A stretch of DNA of 64,000 bases from Guillardia theta CCMP2712 (lineage: Eukaryota; Cryptophyceae; Pyrenomonadales; Geminigeraceae), in assembly GCF_000315625.1 (NCBI RefSeq), contig NW_005434615.1, positions 352,305 to 416,304 of the forward strand, read 5' to 3'. The position numbers and the translations under genes were made by a program. The notes beneath the pieces are model-generated. The model was not told where the DNA came from. It saw only the letters and a list, made by a program, of their open reading frames with translations, and made no database searches. Shown here one piece after another: positions 1 through 9,939 of this stretch; positions within the stretch are counted from its first letter, which is position 1; each line of letters starts with the position of its first letter.

Positions 1-3000
1 CGGTCGAGAAGGCCAGCTGTGACGGAGAAGGGGGTCGAGAAGACGGCGAGCGATGAGTTTGCTGGGGCGTCGTTGGGGTTGAATCCGAGCGTGTAAGCAG
101 CGCCAGGGACGAGGACCGCGAGGTCTGTGAACGCCAGAGTTCCATCATCCGCCGTTTGCATCACCTTGTTTCCTCTCAGCGTCGCCGCACATGCCAGGCC
201 GCTGCCGCACAGGTGGCCGTGTTGGTACAAGTCGGCTCTGATGAGAGCTCCAGCAGCGGCATTGTCGAACGTGTCGAGGGCAACGAGTTTGGGCTGAACA
301 GGAAGAGCAGGGAGGTCACTCCGCAATGTGATCGCTGCCGGCGGATTCTGCAGGACAAGGAGGCGGCTCGGGGGTCCGCTGACAACGTCGAACAGCTGGG
401 AGGAGACAGGAGGCAGCAGGTCCGAGATCAGCTGGAGTCGGCAAGACCGTGCGGCCACTAGGGCCTGGAGCCCTTGGAAGTTTGCCCTGCCCCCAAGAAC
501 ATCGCTGGAGTTGAGTCTCACGAAGAACCTTGTTGCCTGTCCCAGCGTGAAGGAGCGGAAGCGAGGGCTGGGATCGCCTACGACTACCCTGACATCGGCT
601 GGGGTGTCAAAGTCCTCAGTCACGTCGTTGCCGAAGAGATCCCTGACCTGCAACACAACCTGGGGGAACACTTCTCCAGCGCGGAAGGACTGGGCGAGCG
701 GCTGGCTCGCGATCGAGAGGGAAGCAGCAGAGGAGGGGCTGACTTGCACTTCGAACAGGGTCGCCTGCAGAGATCCGATCGCAACTTTGACCTGAAACCT
801 CCCTGATCTCCTCAACCAGATGCCATCAAAACGGATTTGACCGCTTCTGACCTGCTGGTCCTCCACGGCGATGGGACTTTCACCAGCAGCGCTGGCAGTA
901 GGTACCAGGGAGAGCGAAGCTTTGTACCACAACTTGTAATATGCATCCTGAGACGTGGAGCGAGTCAAGTTCACGTACGCTCTCCTCGTCTGTCCTTCAT
1001 ACTTCCAGACCTCAACATGCTGTCCATAGCCGTTCCCTCCCTCCACGGTCAGTATCATCCCCTTGTAGTAATCATCCTCCTTCCTTGAGCCCTCAGCAAG
1101 AACTAGGAAGTTGGATCCTGCGCCAACTGCGCGTCCCTCCTCTACCCAAGATATGGAGTTCCTCCATCGATCCGTGACTGAGACTGTCAGGGCGGGCCCA
1201 ACGGCCCCGGCTGTCACCTGCGGCGAGTACGCGGAGTTCAAGAGAGAAATTTGGAACGGGAGACCGATGGTGACTCGGAACATGTTGCTCCGAGTTGTGA
1301 GAGAGCTGGAAGAGGACAGCGATACAACAAACTCCAGCTGATACAGGTTCCCGGGTGCAGACACAGACAGGCTGGAGAAGCTCGCTCCTCCGTTGACCGT
1401 TGAGAGCGTGCATGGCGTTGTAAGGATACAGGAGAGAGGCTTCCGCTGCGTCACGTTCGTGATGAGGTAAACTGACACGTCCAGGGGGCTGGTCACGATG
1501 TTGTCATAAGTATCCTTGACTTGCACTGACGGGGCCGGCGAGAGGCTTTCATACATCCTGACCGTCTGCGGCTGCTGCACCACGACGAGCTTGGCCGGAG
1601 CAGAAGCAGCGACTGAGAACACTCCGCCCTTCAAAGAGGTCGTGAGGTAGCTGAACTGAAGGTACACGTTGGATGAGACCCTGGTGGGAACAAGGTTGTT
1701 GAACACTGCGTCCCGACCTACGACGTTCGCTCGGAAGGTGTTGAGGGTATCTGCAACTTCATTGTAGACAAACAGCGCCTGGACTGTTGTGGGGTGAAGA
1801 TTAGACACGTTGATGCCGAGATCGAGATGAAGGTTGAGGGGAGCGAGGAGGTTTCCGTAGGTAAAGGTGCCTCCCGCGAGCTGCCCAGGGGATGAGAAAG
1901 TCAGGTGAACTTGGTCGTTGTGTACGACATTGATCAATCTCGATGTCACATTGAGGTTCCCAACAGCGAAGAGCAAGTGGTAAGAACAGCCCATGGCATC
2001 TGTAGCGTGAACGAAGATGTCTGTGAACTGCGCAGTCCCAGATCCTGCCGATGTTTGTGCGAAGAACTCACAGTACTGAGAAGAGATGCAGGATGAAACC
2101 ACAGTGGCTCGGACGGTCAGGACATCAAGAGTGTTGTTGAACCTGTCGGAAGGAAACACGATCGGCTGGTGGAAGAGCGGGGGAAACTGAAATTTCTTGT
2201 CAGGAGTGCAGGATATGCCCTCGTTGCACCCCTGGAGCTGCAGCTGGTCGGAAGGCTGTCGGAGGACGACGAGCCTGGCCAGGGGGCCCGGGGTGACAAG
2301 AAACAAGTTCGTGGCGGACATCAGCTGGGCAGCGGAGGAGCAAGTCGTGCAGATGAGGACGGCTGAGATGCGATATCGACCGCTGGAGGACAAGGAGAAC
2401 GCGTAGGGGCTCGAGAGATTGACTGATCGCACGATGCTGCTGACGCTCTGCTCGACCCCGGAGACCTCTCGGAGTAGGCTGACGTTGACGCGCACGGCCG
2501 AGGCGTTGGAGAAGTCGCGCCACACGCAGGAAGCAGCTGGCAGGTTGAGGACGGGGCTGAAGACAAGAGAGTCTCCTGCCGTCAAGTCTGACAGGGGAGG
2601 CTCGTCGAAGAGCCGATAGTCACATGACGCTACCTGGGAGGTTGTGACTGTGATCCGCACTTGCTGGTGGACCACCACGAACGACAAGTAGCCGAGCCCG
2701 GGCCGGCTGATGGCGATAGAACGGAACTGCACGACGTCTTGGGATTGTACGTAGCAGGCGGGCCCGGAGCACGCGATGGTCAGCTCCCCAGCTGCATCAG
2801 AGTACTTGACGGACTCTACGACCACTGACTTGGTGAACTTGTTGCCGTACACGTCGGTCAGCGCGAGCTCGGGCTGGACGGGCAAGGCAGCGGCAAACTT
2901 CCCACCAGCAGGTTGAACGAGCATTCGGACTGCCCCGAGGTCGCTGACGAGGACAGAGAAAGTTGACTGCGCAACAAACACCCGGCTCGATGCCTCGCAC

Positions 3001-6000
3001 AAGCACGACACCTGAAACTCTCCTGACCTGTTGACCTGCGCCTCCGTCCTTGAAGTTGCCGTAGACACGTTCAACTCGCTCTGGAAGGTTTGCAGAGGCG
3101 TCTGAGTCTCCTGCACCAGCTCCCCGAGCGTGACCCTGACGCTCCCTGTGACGTTGGGAGTTGGGTTACCATAGACGTCAGAGATCCTCACGACGATAAG
3201 GAAACGCTGTCCAGCAACCACACTTGTCGCATGCTCGACAAGGATTCGTCGAGGAGACCCGGGCGTTACAAGAAACATTCTGCTTTGAGACAGCAGCATG
3301 AGATTGTTCGACATGTAGGTGAAGGTTATGTTGTGCCATCCCGCCGTCGTCGGAGCGCGGAGGTTCGGGAAAAGAAAGTCTCCCAGTTGATTTTGGGCCT
3401 GCAAACAGTTGAGAAATTCTCCGTCGCAGCTGAAGCCTCCTGACAGAATCTCAACGGAATTGCTGGAGAGGTTGCCAGCCGAGTTGCCGCTATGGAGCAG
3501 AGACGCGGACAGGACGGACCCGTTGACATCGAAAAGAAGACCTCCCACTGTTGTGTTGGCTGGTTGTTTGTTGATGCGAATCTGTGAGATGTAGAGCAGG
3601 CTGAAGGCTCTCGAGAAAGTCGACCTTCCATTGATCTTGCACTCGAGGCTTACACTGACAGTAGCTGGGACCTGCGCTCCGACGTACCTAACCATCAGGT
3701 CGGGAAAGACAGCCAGGCCGTTGGAGGTGGTGGAGGCGTTCACGAGCCCAAGGAGCTGGAGCTGGGAAGTGCCTGCCTGAGAGGAGAGAGCGAGAGCGAC
3801 TGCTCCTGCTTGTGTCAGGGAATTCCCAAAACGATCTGAAACCCTCAAGGCTAGCCCATCACAGCCTGCCGAACAGTCCGGCTGAATGAGGACTTTCTCA
3901 AACCGCAGAGGCTCCCCCAAGATACTCATGGTGGGTTGACTGAGGAAAGTTGCGCTGTAGCCTTCTGCGCTGGCAACCAAGAAGAAGTCAGAGGAACTTT
4001 GAAACAGAGTGCTGGAGAGAGTGAAACTGAATCTCAGGTTCTGCTTGCCGGTGTTGTTCACGGAAAGCTGTTGGACGACGACGTAGGTTGAGTCGACTGT
4101 GAATCTAACATTATTTGATATTGACGAGCAACTGCTCGCTGTATCACAAGCTTGAATCTTAAGAATGGCTTGGGCGAGTGGAGGAATACAAATAGGGTTC
4201 AAGAATGCATCTAGCAGTTGAAAACTTGGCTGAACCGCAAAGGTCCTTCCAGCCTCATAGACGCTAGGAGGCAGGAAAACTCGCATGCTCTTTGGTCCGG
4301 CTGGTATCAGAGTCGCAGACGATGAGTTTGACAGGTGGAAAGTCTCCTCATTGATTCGCAGAGTTGAAAGTATCTGAAGTTGTTTGGTCACATTGCACGT
4401 GTATTGCAGCACGGCGTCATCGGGCCACAACCGATCGACGGAGATGCTGATGGATAAGGAATTACTTGACATGGCGGAGACATCCTGAGTCCCGTAGACT
4501 TGGGAGGTGCCGATAGACACCCTCAGCGAAGTCAAGGAGCTGTTTGATCCGCTCAAAAGAATATAGTTGAGAAATTCATCGAAGACTTGGAAGGAGATAT
4601 GAAGGGGTTGCGGCGAACCAGCCTGAATGACGACTGGCTCAACGGACATGATGGCGTTTGATACAGAGAGAGATGGGGTGACGATGACGTAATGAGAGAG
4701 CGTAGTCATGCTCAAATAACGAAAGGCTAAAGTGAAATTTCCTGCTCGAGTGATTGTGAGGTTTTCAAACTTGTACAACGAAGATGATCCTCCAGTTGCC
4801 CGAAGTGAAGTCGAGCAATGGCCAAGTAAGAACTTCTGAACTGCTGTGCACTGGTAGAGGAGAACGTCGGTGTTCGACACACTGACTGACATCGCAACAT
4901 CAGTGGAAAGAAGATTGCCAAAGATGTCCTTCACCGCCATCTCTACAGTGAACAGTTCACCAGCCACCAAGGTTTGCGGGAACTCTTGCAAGAAGTCTAT
5001 GGAGAATGGAACTGTCGGCAGAACGTAGAAAATTTTCGAAGGCAGGCTGTGGTTCTTCATTTCCAGACATTCCTCCACGTTGTACAGATTCGCTCGAACA
5101 ACAAAGCTTCCCGACAAGTTCATGCTGAAATCGAAGCGGATGCCATAGGAGGTTTCTGTTCCGTTCACTTTCAGGAAGGGTACAGACAGCCCTGTTGTCG
5201 CATCGTATGCTCCCACGTCCAGCCACATCGCACTATCTGGTTTCCTGCAGATGGAACCAGCACAAGTCCAACCTTGATCAAGACTTGTGTCAAATTTGAG
5301 CACTTTCAGCTCAATACCCCCGGGGACCAGCTGCCCTGCTGTTCCATTCTTGATGTCTGAAACAAACCTCAAGTTCCTGATAGGATTTGCGACGATGTCA
5401 AAGTTCGCCAAAGTCTCCAAGGTCTTGAGCCCCCCTGTGAATCGATGACGCAGCAGCAACGTGTAGTAGCTGGTCATATTCAATATGATGTTCCTGACAA
5501 CAATCTCTCCATTGGCCGCTGTGGAGAGCGGAAGCTGGCTGCTCAACTGGGTAGGCATGCAGGGCTGAGTCGTCAGTTGAATCACAAAGTTTCCTTGTGC
5601 GATGCTAGCATTGCTCAGTGCAGAGCTCTTGTAGAAGACTGTCGCTGCATTCTGTGCCTGACTGAACCCCCTTGTTGTACTGCAAACCTCCACGAACGTC
5701 GTCTGGCTGAGCTCTTCAGGCGTGAAGCTGCATCGACCGCGAAGGCTTGAAATCACCCAAGAAAACGAACCGGAGCAGGTGACATTGGGTAGCGTGTCGC
5801 AGGAGTATAAGAAGAAAGTCCTCCCGTTGACTTGAGATGACTTCTTGTACGAGAGATAGCTCTCTCCTGTTTTCGTCTCCCTGATATACACTCCATCATA
5901 GTCGGAAAGGACGATCTTTTGTCCTGCAGAGTTGTATAGAGTAGAGAGACTGCCATCGATGGAAGAAACAATTGAGGATACATTCACATTGATCATGTCT

Positions 6001-8159
6001 CCAGAGCATGAAACTACCTCCATGCTCGTTGTTCCTCCGCTCACAGGGACTGTAACTTGTCCAGAGACAAAGAGTGAGGATCCTTTGATGGCAACGGTGG
6101 GCTCAGGACTTAACGGACAACCCACGACTCCCAAGGAAGGTTGCGACAGAACTGTCAATCTCTCTGGCGAATAAGTTCCAAAGCTTGGAGATGAGATCGA
6201 GTATGAGTTAGTAGGGCAGCTGGCTGTTTCGCACTTGAATGAAAATATGAGCTGAAGACTGTTCCCGAGCCCGTTCACAGCGAGATTTTTGAATTCCGCA
6301 ACGCCCATCACCAGTTGTTGTGAACATTGGGCCGACACAACATTGTTGCACATGATTCGAGCGTTTTGTTGGTTCGCTGCAATGCTTACTGTTACTGACG
6401 AGCTGCTCGTGGATGCCATGTTCCCATATTTATCCAATGCCACAAGTTTCGGGTAAGGGTACAACACCCCACCATAAGTGCAGCTCTGTACACCGGAAGT
6501 GACCAATAAACACGTTGCTTGCGAAGGGAAACTATCTATTTTCAACATACTGGCAGCAGCAGGCTGCACCTGGAAGGAGTTGGTGATGGCCATCAGTGAC
6601 ATGGAATAAATTCTCAATGAAAACGTGCCAATGGAGGTCAAGCATGCACTGTCGAAGGTTACCAAACCTGCACTCGACATACGAGAAGCAAGAGGCGAGG
6701 AAGGACATGAGTTACTTGTAGCTTGAGTAACTAGGTTGCCTGCTTGATCAACAACAACTATATACACGGGGATCTGATCTGCAGCTTGAACAACATTTCC
6801 AAACTCATCAACGAATGACGCGACCAACATGATGCTTGCAGTCTCACTTGCTGTCAACAGCGCAGGAGGCTGCTGGACGACGTCCAACCGAGTCACTGCA
6901 TCAAATGGCATCACCGAGAACAGAGGGCTTTCCACTGAGGCGATGTATCCTGTATTACAAGATCCTCCAGCAGACGGCAGGTAAGCATGGAAAACGATCT
7001 TATAGCCAGCCTTTGCTTTGTTTATGCGCAGATCCGTGAAGCTGACAACTCCATTTATCGAATTTGAGACGTTTTGACTGTATGGCTCAAAGGCAAAGTC
7101 CTGAAAACCACCAGCCGAGCTGAGCTTCAGCTGCGCGCAGACTTGTACGTTATCTATTGGAACGGAGTTGTCGTACTGATCTACCAGCGCCAATCGCACG
7201 GGATACTTGGCCGTAGAAAGGACGCAAGTCTTTGAGTTCGACTGCTCACAAACCTCTCCCAGTGCCAACCCAGCTTGAGCAACATCAGCCGGCGGGAACG
7301 ACGTCACCAAGAGCGAGCGAACTACTTGCGCTGGCGCTGGGAATGAGATCATCGTGAGCATGGAGGGGTAGATATCTGAATTCTCGTATGTACAGTGAGT
7401 CTCTGAGATCCCATAGCAGGAAATAAACATGATGCTGTGATCTTGGGAAGTTGCAGTCAAAACGAGGTCGGTGAACACAGCCTTGCCTTGGCTGGGCCAA
7501 ACCCTTGTCGTTCCCTTCAACTGCAAGCTCTTGGGAATATGGCAGGATACAGCATAGTCGTAGTCGGTCGAAGACTCCCATCCTCTCACGCCGAGGTAAC
7601 TGACAATCTTTTCAACTTGAATCACGACTTGAAACGGGGTCCCCACGGTGAGGGTCCGGGGGCTGCTGATCACCGAGAGACGACCGTAGGCGACATCGAT
7701 GACATCAGAAAGTGCGAAGGTGGAGTTGAAGATTGAGTTTGCTGTACAACCTTCGCCATGGAATCTGATAGTGTAATCTCGACCTGGCAGAGTCACGCCA
7801 ACGTCGGTGAAAGAAGCCGTCCCAGAAATGACATCTGCCCTAGTGCTGCCTAACAGCTCCGCACAGGTGGGATTGTTGCTCAACGAAGCTATCACGTACC
7901 TGCATTGAGCAGGAACAACAACTACAGGTTGACTGCGAAACGCCACACCTGCCACTTCCAATATCCTCCCCTTCGTAAATGTACCATCCTCTGCCTTCCA
8001 CATCGAGCAATTCGAGCAAAGATGGCCGACAAAGGGAGTCGCCTGCACATGATCTTGGGCTGAGAGCAGGAAGAGGAGAGATAGAAGGATGGACCCGTCC
8101 TGGAGCTGCAGCTTGTGCCTCATCCTACCGAGCGAGCTCCTCCCCTCCCTACTCACCAT
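1..8159 (-). CDS. Giant secreted protein of tandem Ig-like repeats (partial, C-terminus beyond window)
   Basis: The frame has no stop from the ATG at 8159 down to position 1, giving at least 2,719 codons in one exon. A TGA lies in frame just upstream at 8169-8171. The N-terminus (from Met at 8159, or Met at 8123) has a hydrophobic signal peptide, SILLSLLFLLSAQDHVQA, followed by Cys-containing sequence. The rest is a tandem array of about 100-120 residue units. Units share a D-x-[FY]-x-N turn (VDQYDN, VDEFGN, LDKYGN, KDIFGN, FDEFLN, SDRFGN, SDVYGN, TDVYGN, RDLFGN, KDTYDN, LDTFDN) and a strand motif like AxFTDLxV. N-glycosylation sequons are frequent. This pattern is typical of beta-sandwich Ig-like/filamin- or invasin-type repeats in surface or matrix proteins; the exact family is not assigned. 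It is likely secreted or cell-surface. No membrane anchor is visible in this part. Small frames on the opposite strand are shadows. Confidence 0.9.
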   Translation of the reverse strand, partial: MVSREGRSSLGRMRHKLQLQDGSILLSLLFLLSAQDHVQATPFVGHLCSNCSMWKAEDGTFTKGRILEVAGVAFRSQPVVVVPAQCRYVIASLSNNPTCAELLGSTRADVISGTASFTDVGVTLPGRDYTIRFHGEGCTANSIFNSTFALSDVIDVAYGRLSVISSPRTLTVGTPFQVVIQVEKIVSYLGVRGWESSTDYDYAVSCHIPKSLQLKGTTRVWPSQGKAVFTDLVLTATSQDHSIMFISCYGISETHCTYENSDIYPSMLTMISFPAPAQVVRSLLVTSFPPADVAQAGLALGEVCEQSNSKTCVLSTAKYPVRLALVDQYDNSVPIDNVQVCAQLKLSSAGGFQDFAFEPYSQNVSNSINGVVSFTDLRINKAKAGYKIVFHAYLPSAGGSCNTGYIASVESPLFSVMPFDAVTRLDVVQQPPALLTASETASIMLVASFVDEFGNVVQAADQIPVYIVVVDQAGNLVTQATSNSCPSSPLASRMSSAGLVTFDSACLTSIGTFSLRIYSMSLMAITNSFQVQPAAASMLKIDSFPSQATCLLVTSGVQSCTYGGVLYPYPKLVALDKYGNMASTSSSSVTVSIAANQQNARIMCNNVVSAQCSQQLVMGVAEFKNLAVNGLGNSLQLIFSFKCETASCPTNSYSISSPSFGTYSPERLTVLSQPSLGVVGCPLSPEPTVAIKGSSLFVSGQVTVPVSGGTTSMEVVSCSGDMINVNVSSIVSSIDGSLSTLYNSAGQKIVLSDYDGVYIRETKTGESYLSYKKSSQVNGRTFFLYSCDTLPNVTCSGSFSWVISSLRGRCSFTPEELSQTTFVEVCSTTRGFSQAQNAATVFYKSSALSNASIAQGNFVIQLTTQPCMPTQLSSQLPLSTAANGEIVVRNIILNMTSYYTLLLRHRFTGGLKTLETLANFDIVANPIRNLRFVSDIKNGTAGQLVPGGIELKVLKFDTSLDQGWTCAGSICRKPDSAMWLDVGAYDATTGLSVPFLKVNGTETSYGIRFDFSMNLSGSFVVRANLYNVEECLEMKNHSLPSKIFYVLPTVPFSIDFLQEFPQTLVAGELFTVEMAVKDIFGNLLSTDVAMSVSVSNTDVLLYQCTAVQKFLLGHCSTSLRATGGSSSLYKFENLTITRAGNFTLAFRYLSMTTLSHYVIVTPSLSVSNAIMSVEPVVIQAGSPQPLHISFQVFDEFLNYILLSGSNSSLTSLRVSIGTSQVYGTQDVSAMSSNSLSISISVDRLWPDDAVLQYTCNVTKQLQILSTLRINEETFHLSNSSSATLIPAGPKSMRVFLPPSVYEAGRTFAVQPSFQLLDAFLNPICIPPLAQAILKIQACDTASSCSSISNNVRFTVDSTYVVVQQLSVNNTGKQNLRFSFTLSSTLFQSSSDFFLVASAEGYSATFLSQPTMSILGEPLRFEKVLIQPDCSAGCDGLALRVSDRFGNSLTQAGAVALALSSQAGTSQLQLLGLVNASTTSNGLAVFPDLMVRYVGAQVPATVSVSLECKINGRSTFSRAFSLLYISQIRINKQPANTTVGGLLFDVNGSVLSASLLHSGNSAGNLSSNSVEILSGGFSCDGEFLNCLQAQNQLGDFLFPNLRAPTTAGWHNITFTYMSNNLMLLSQSRMFLVTPGSPRRILVEHATSVVAGQRFLIVVRISDVYGNPTPNVTGSVRVTLGELVQETQTPLQTFQSELNVSTATSRTEAQVNRSGEFQVSCLCEASSRVFVAQSTFSVLVSDLGAVRMLVQPAGGKFAAALPVQPELALTDVYGNKFTKSVVVESVKYSDAAGELTIACSGPACYVQSQDVVQFRSIAISRPGLGYLSFVVVHQQVRITVTTSQVASCDYRLFDEPPLSDLTAGDSLVFSPVLNLPAASCVWRDFSNASAVRVNVSLLREVSGVEQSVSSIVRSVNLSSPYAFSLSSSGRYRISAVLICTTCSSAAQLMSATNLFLVTPGPLARLVVLRQPSDQLQLQGCNEGISCTPDKKFQFPPLFHQPIVFPSDRFNNTLDVLTVRATVVSSCISSQYCEFFAQTSAGSGTAQFTDIFVHATDAMGCSYHLLFAVGNLNVTSRLINVVHNDQVHLTFSSPGQLAGGTFTYGNLLAPLNLHLDLGINVSNLHPTTVQALFVYNEVADTLNTFRANVVGRDAVFNNLVPTRVSSNVYLQFSYLTTSLKGGVFSVAASAPAKLVVVQQPQTVRMYESLSPAPSVQVKDTYDNIVTSPLDVSVYLITNVTQRKPLSCILTTPCTLSTVNGGASFSSLSVSAPGNLYQLEFVVSLSSSSSLTTRSNMFRVTIGLPFQISLLNSAYSPQVTAGAVGPALTVSVTDRWRNSISWVEEGRAVGAGSNFLVLAEGSRKEDDYYKGMILTVEGGNGYGQHVEVWKYEGQTRRAYVNLTRSTSQDAYYKLWYKASLSLVPTASAAGESPIAVEDQQVRSGQIRFDGIWLRRSGRFQVKVAIGSLQATLFEVQVSPSSAASLSIASQPLAQSFRAGEVFPQVVLQVRDLFGNDVTEDFDTPADVRVVVGDPSPRFRSFTLGQATRFFVRLNSSDVLGGRANFQGLQALVAARSCRLQLISDLLPPVSSQLFDVVSGPPSRLLVLQNPPAAITLRSDLPALPVQPKLVALDTFDNAAAGALIRADLYQHGHLCGSGLACAATLRGNKVMQTADDGTLAFTDLAVLVPGAAYTLGFNPNDAPANSSLAVFSTPFSVTAGLLD

Positions 8160-8614
8160 CCCTCCCTCTCATTTGCTTGTCAATTCAGCGCCCCTTGGGA
8201 CCAATATCCATACCCCTCGTCCCCACTCATATCCGCCGGCGTTCCGAAGTTCCGATTTTCCGGGCCCGGGACTCTGCAGTCACTGAACACTGAGCCTGCA
8301 GTCACTGTGGCCGCAGCCCATGGTGCCAGGCTGCGGCCCGGGCTGCCCCGGATCGTATCTCGGCGGCTGAGTCACAGTTCCAGTGCCGGTGACCAGCCTG
8401 AGTGGCAGTGGCAGTGGCAGTGGCAGTGGCGGCAGTGGCAGTGGCAGTCACTGAGTGGCAGTGGCAGTGGCAGTGGCAGTGGCAGTGGCAGTGGCAGTGG
8501 CAGTGGCAGTGGCAGTGGCAGTGGCAGTGGCAGTGCCCGGCCAGTGCCACTGGAACTAGTGTCAAACGGGAATTCAAGGATCAGCCGCTGTCACACAAGG
8601 GCGGCGAATTCGAG
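8160..8614. other. GC-rich spacer between giant gene and ankyrin gene
   Basis: This spacer lies 5' of the giant gene and 3' of the ankyrin gene. From about 8,260 it becomes strongly GC-rich, with repeated CACTG/CAGTG and GAGTCAC words, and it contains the hexamer array below. I see no gene in it. Its composition resembles the islands at 15.4, 22.9, 32.7 and 53.0 kb. Confidence 0.6.
8401..8535 (+). repeat. (GGCAGT)n hexanucleotide microsatellite
   Basis: About 20 near-perfect GGCAGT/TGGCAG units, interrupted once near 8,448-8,456 by TCACTGA. Being a 6-mer, it is open in several frames (VAVA, GSGS, WQWQ) without being a gene. Confidence 0.95.
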
Positions 8615-9847
8615 TCAGAAAACTGATTTAATGCTCTCAACATATTCTTCAGCTATAGTTTCCAACCTTCGAGCTTCCTCTTTCCCAGTTAGCAGTTCAA
8701 ACATGTATTGATTCTCTGCACTGCTTGACATATCCTTGTCGGCATCATTGGCTTCCTTCCTCACAAAGTTCATCAGCTTATCTGAGTCAGAGGTTGATTC
8801 CGAGACAGCATCATATTCGATCACTTTGTCACCGTGCTCGATTCCATATTCGCTCTTTTTTGTGAGCTTCATCTTGTGCGACCTAACTCCTCCCCTTTTT
8901 CGTTTGGGAGGAAGCAATGACGAACGTTTGTTTGAGTACTGCTTGACCAGTTCATGGTCACTCAAAACCAAAGGCTCTGCAGCTTCCAAGTCCTCTTTAC
9001 GATTCCCCTCCATCGTGGAATCATTCAACTCCGTGCTTTCTGTTTCACTACAGTTGGAAGAATGCTCTAGGTACCGCTCAAAATCCCTTGGATGAGACAC
9101 CTTACCATTCGGATGGAATTCATACGGAATGAGTGATGGTAGCTCTGCCACTTGTAGCACATTCAATGGGAGCACCAACCCGACCGTGTCTGAGCGCAAC
9201 AGAGGTTTCATGAAAGCAAGGGCATGCCTCTCACAGCAAGCGCCTGTGGCGTTTCGATACAGAACTGACCACTCCAATTTCAGGTCAACGCCCTTTTCTC
9301 GATACTCTATCAACGCAGTTTGATCGAAAGTCATGAGTTCTAACAGCACAAGCCCAGCATGAAGGTTTCCGTATTGCACAGCCATATTGTACGCGTCAAA
9401 CCCGAAGACAGTCTTTGCATTGATGTCAGCTCCTGCCCTCAACAGTAGCAGAATGCATTCAACGCTCCCGTACACAGCAGCAATATGCAATGGCCTAAAG
9501 CCCAATCGATTTGGCTGATTGATGTTCGCCTGATGCTTAATCAGGAGTAAGGTAGTGTTGACTAAATTTCTTTGTACTGCATGAAAAAGAGGAGAGCAGA
9601 AGAAGTGCCGAGCATCCAGAATGTTAGGGTTGGCGCCTTGTTGAACGAGGGTTCTGGCCTCTTGTAGAGCCACGCGATCTTCTGAATGGCAGCATATCTC
9701 CTGAAGCTGCTTGCTCAAGTCTTGGCTTCCACCATGCATACTCCCAACCCCGTGACGAAAGCCATGGATAGAGGAGGCAACAAGAAAGATTGGTTGTGCT
9801 AGAATCAGGAAAATGTGGAGAAGAGAGAGGGAGCCATTTGCTCTCAT
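8615..9847 (-). CDS. Secreted ankyrin-repeat protein, 410 aa
   Basis: Single-exon gene with ATG at 9847. Residues 1-28 form a hydrophobic signal peptide or anchor (LLHIFLILAQPIFLVASS). Residues about 60-165 hold three to four ankyrin repeats with the usual TPLH-like and GADIN-type turns (GANPNILD, FRPLHIAAVYG, LRAGADINAK), a protein-binding fold. The second half is charged and low in order, with a basic patch (PPKRKRGG) and Ser/Glu-rich stretches, and the C-terminus is helical (EEARRLETIAEEYVESIKS). An ER or secretory-route ankyrin protein is suggested; the partner is unknown. It is not excluded that the leader is a membrane anchor rather than a cleaved signal. Confidence 0.8.
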   Translation of the reverse strand: MRANGSLSLLHIFLILAQPIFLVASSIHGFRHGVGSMHGGSQDLSKQLQEICCHSEDRVALQEARTLVQQGANPNILDARHFFCSPLFHAVQRNLVNTTLLLIKHQANINQPNRLGFRPLHIAAVYGSVECILLLLRAGADINAKTVFGFDAYNMAVQYGNLHAGLVLLELMTFDQTALIEYREKGVDLKLEWSVLYRNATGACCERHALAFMKPLLRSDTVGLVLPLNVLQVAELPSLIPYEFHPNGKVSHPRDFERYLEHSSNCSETESTELNDSTMEGNRKEDLEAAEPLVLSDHELVKQYSNKRSSLLPPKRKRGGVRSHKMKLTKKSEYGIEHGDKVIEYDAVSESTSDSDKLMNFVRKEANDADKDMSSSAENQYMFELLTGKEEARRLETIAEEYVESIKSVF

Positions 9848-9939
9848 CAGGATTATGAGAATATGGCAAAAACTTCATGATGGGAGTGCGAGGACATCTT
9901 CAAGTTACATCTCTCGATTCTTATCCCTTCACTGCGACT

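Noticed and set aside
4974-5726. Plus-strand frames of 100-130 codons opposite the giant gene
   Set aside because: They lie antisense to a continuous conserved repeat-coding frame and show no motif of their own.
8302-8711. Poly(WQ), poly(GS) and poly(CH) frames near 8.4 kb
   Set aside because: Translations of the GGCAGT microsatellite.
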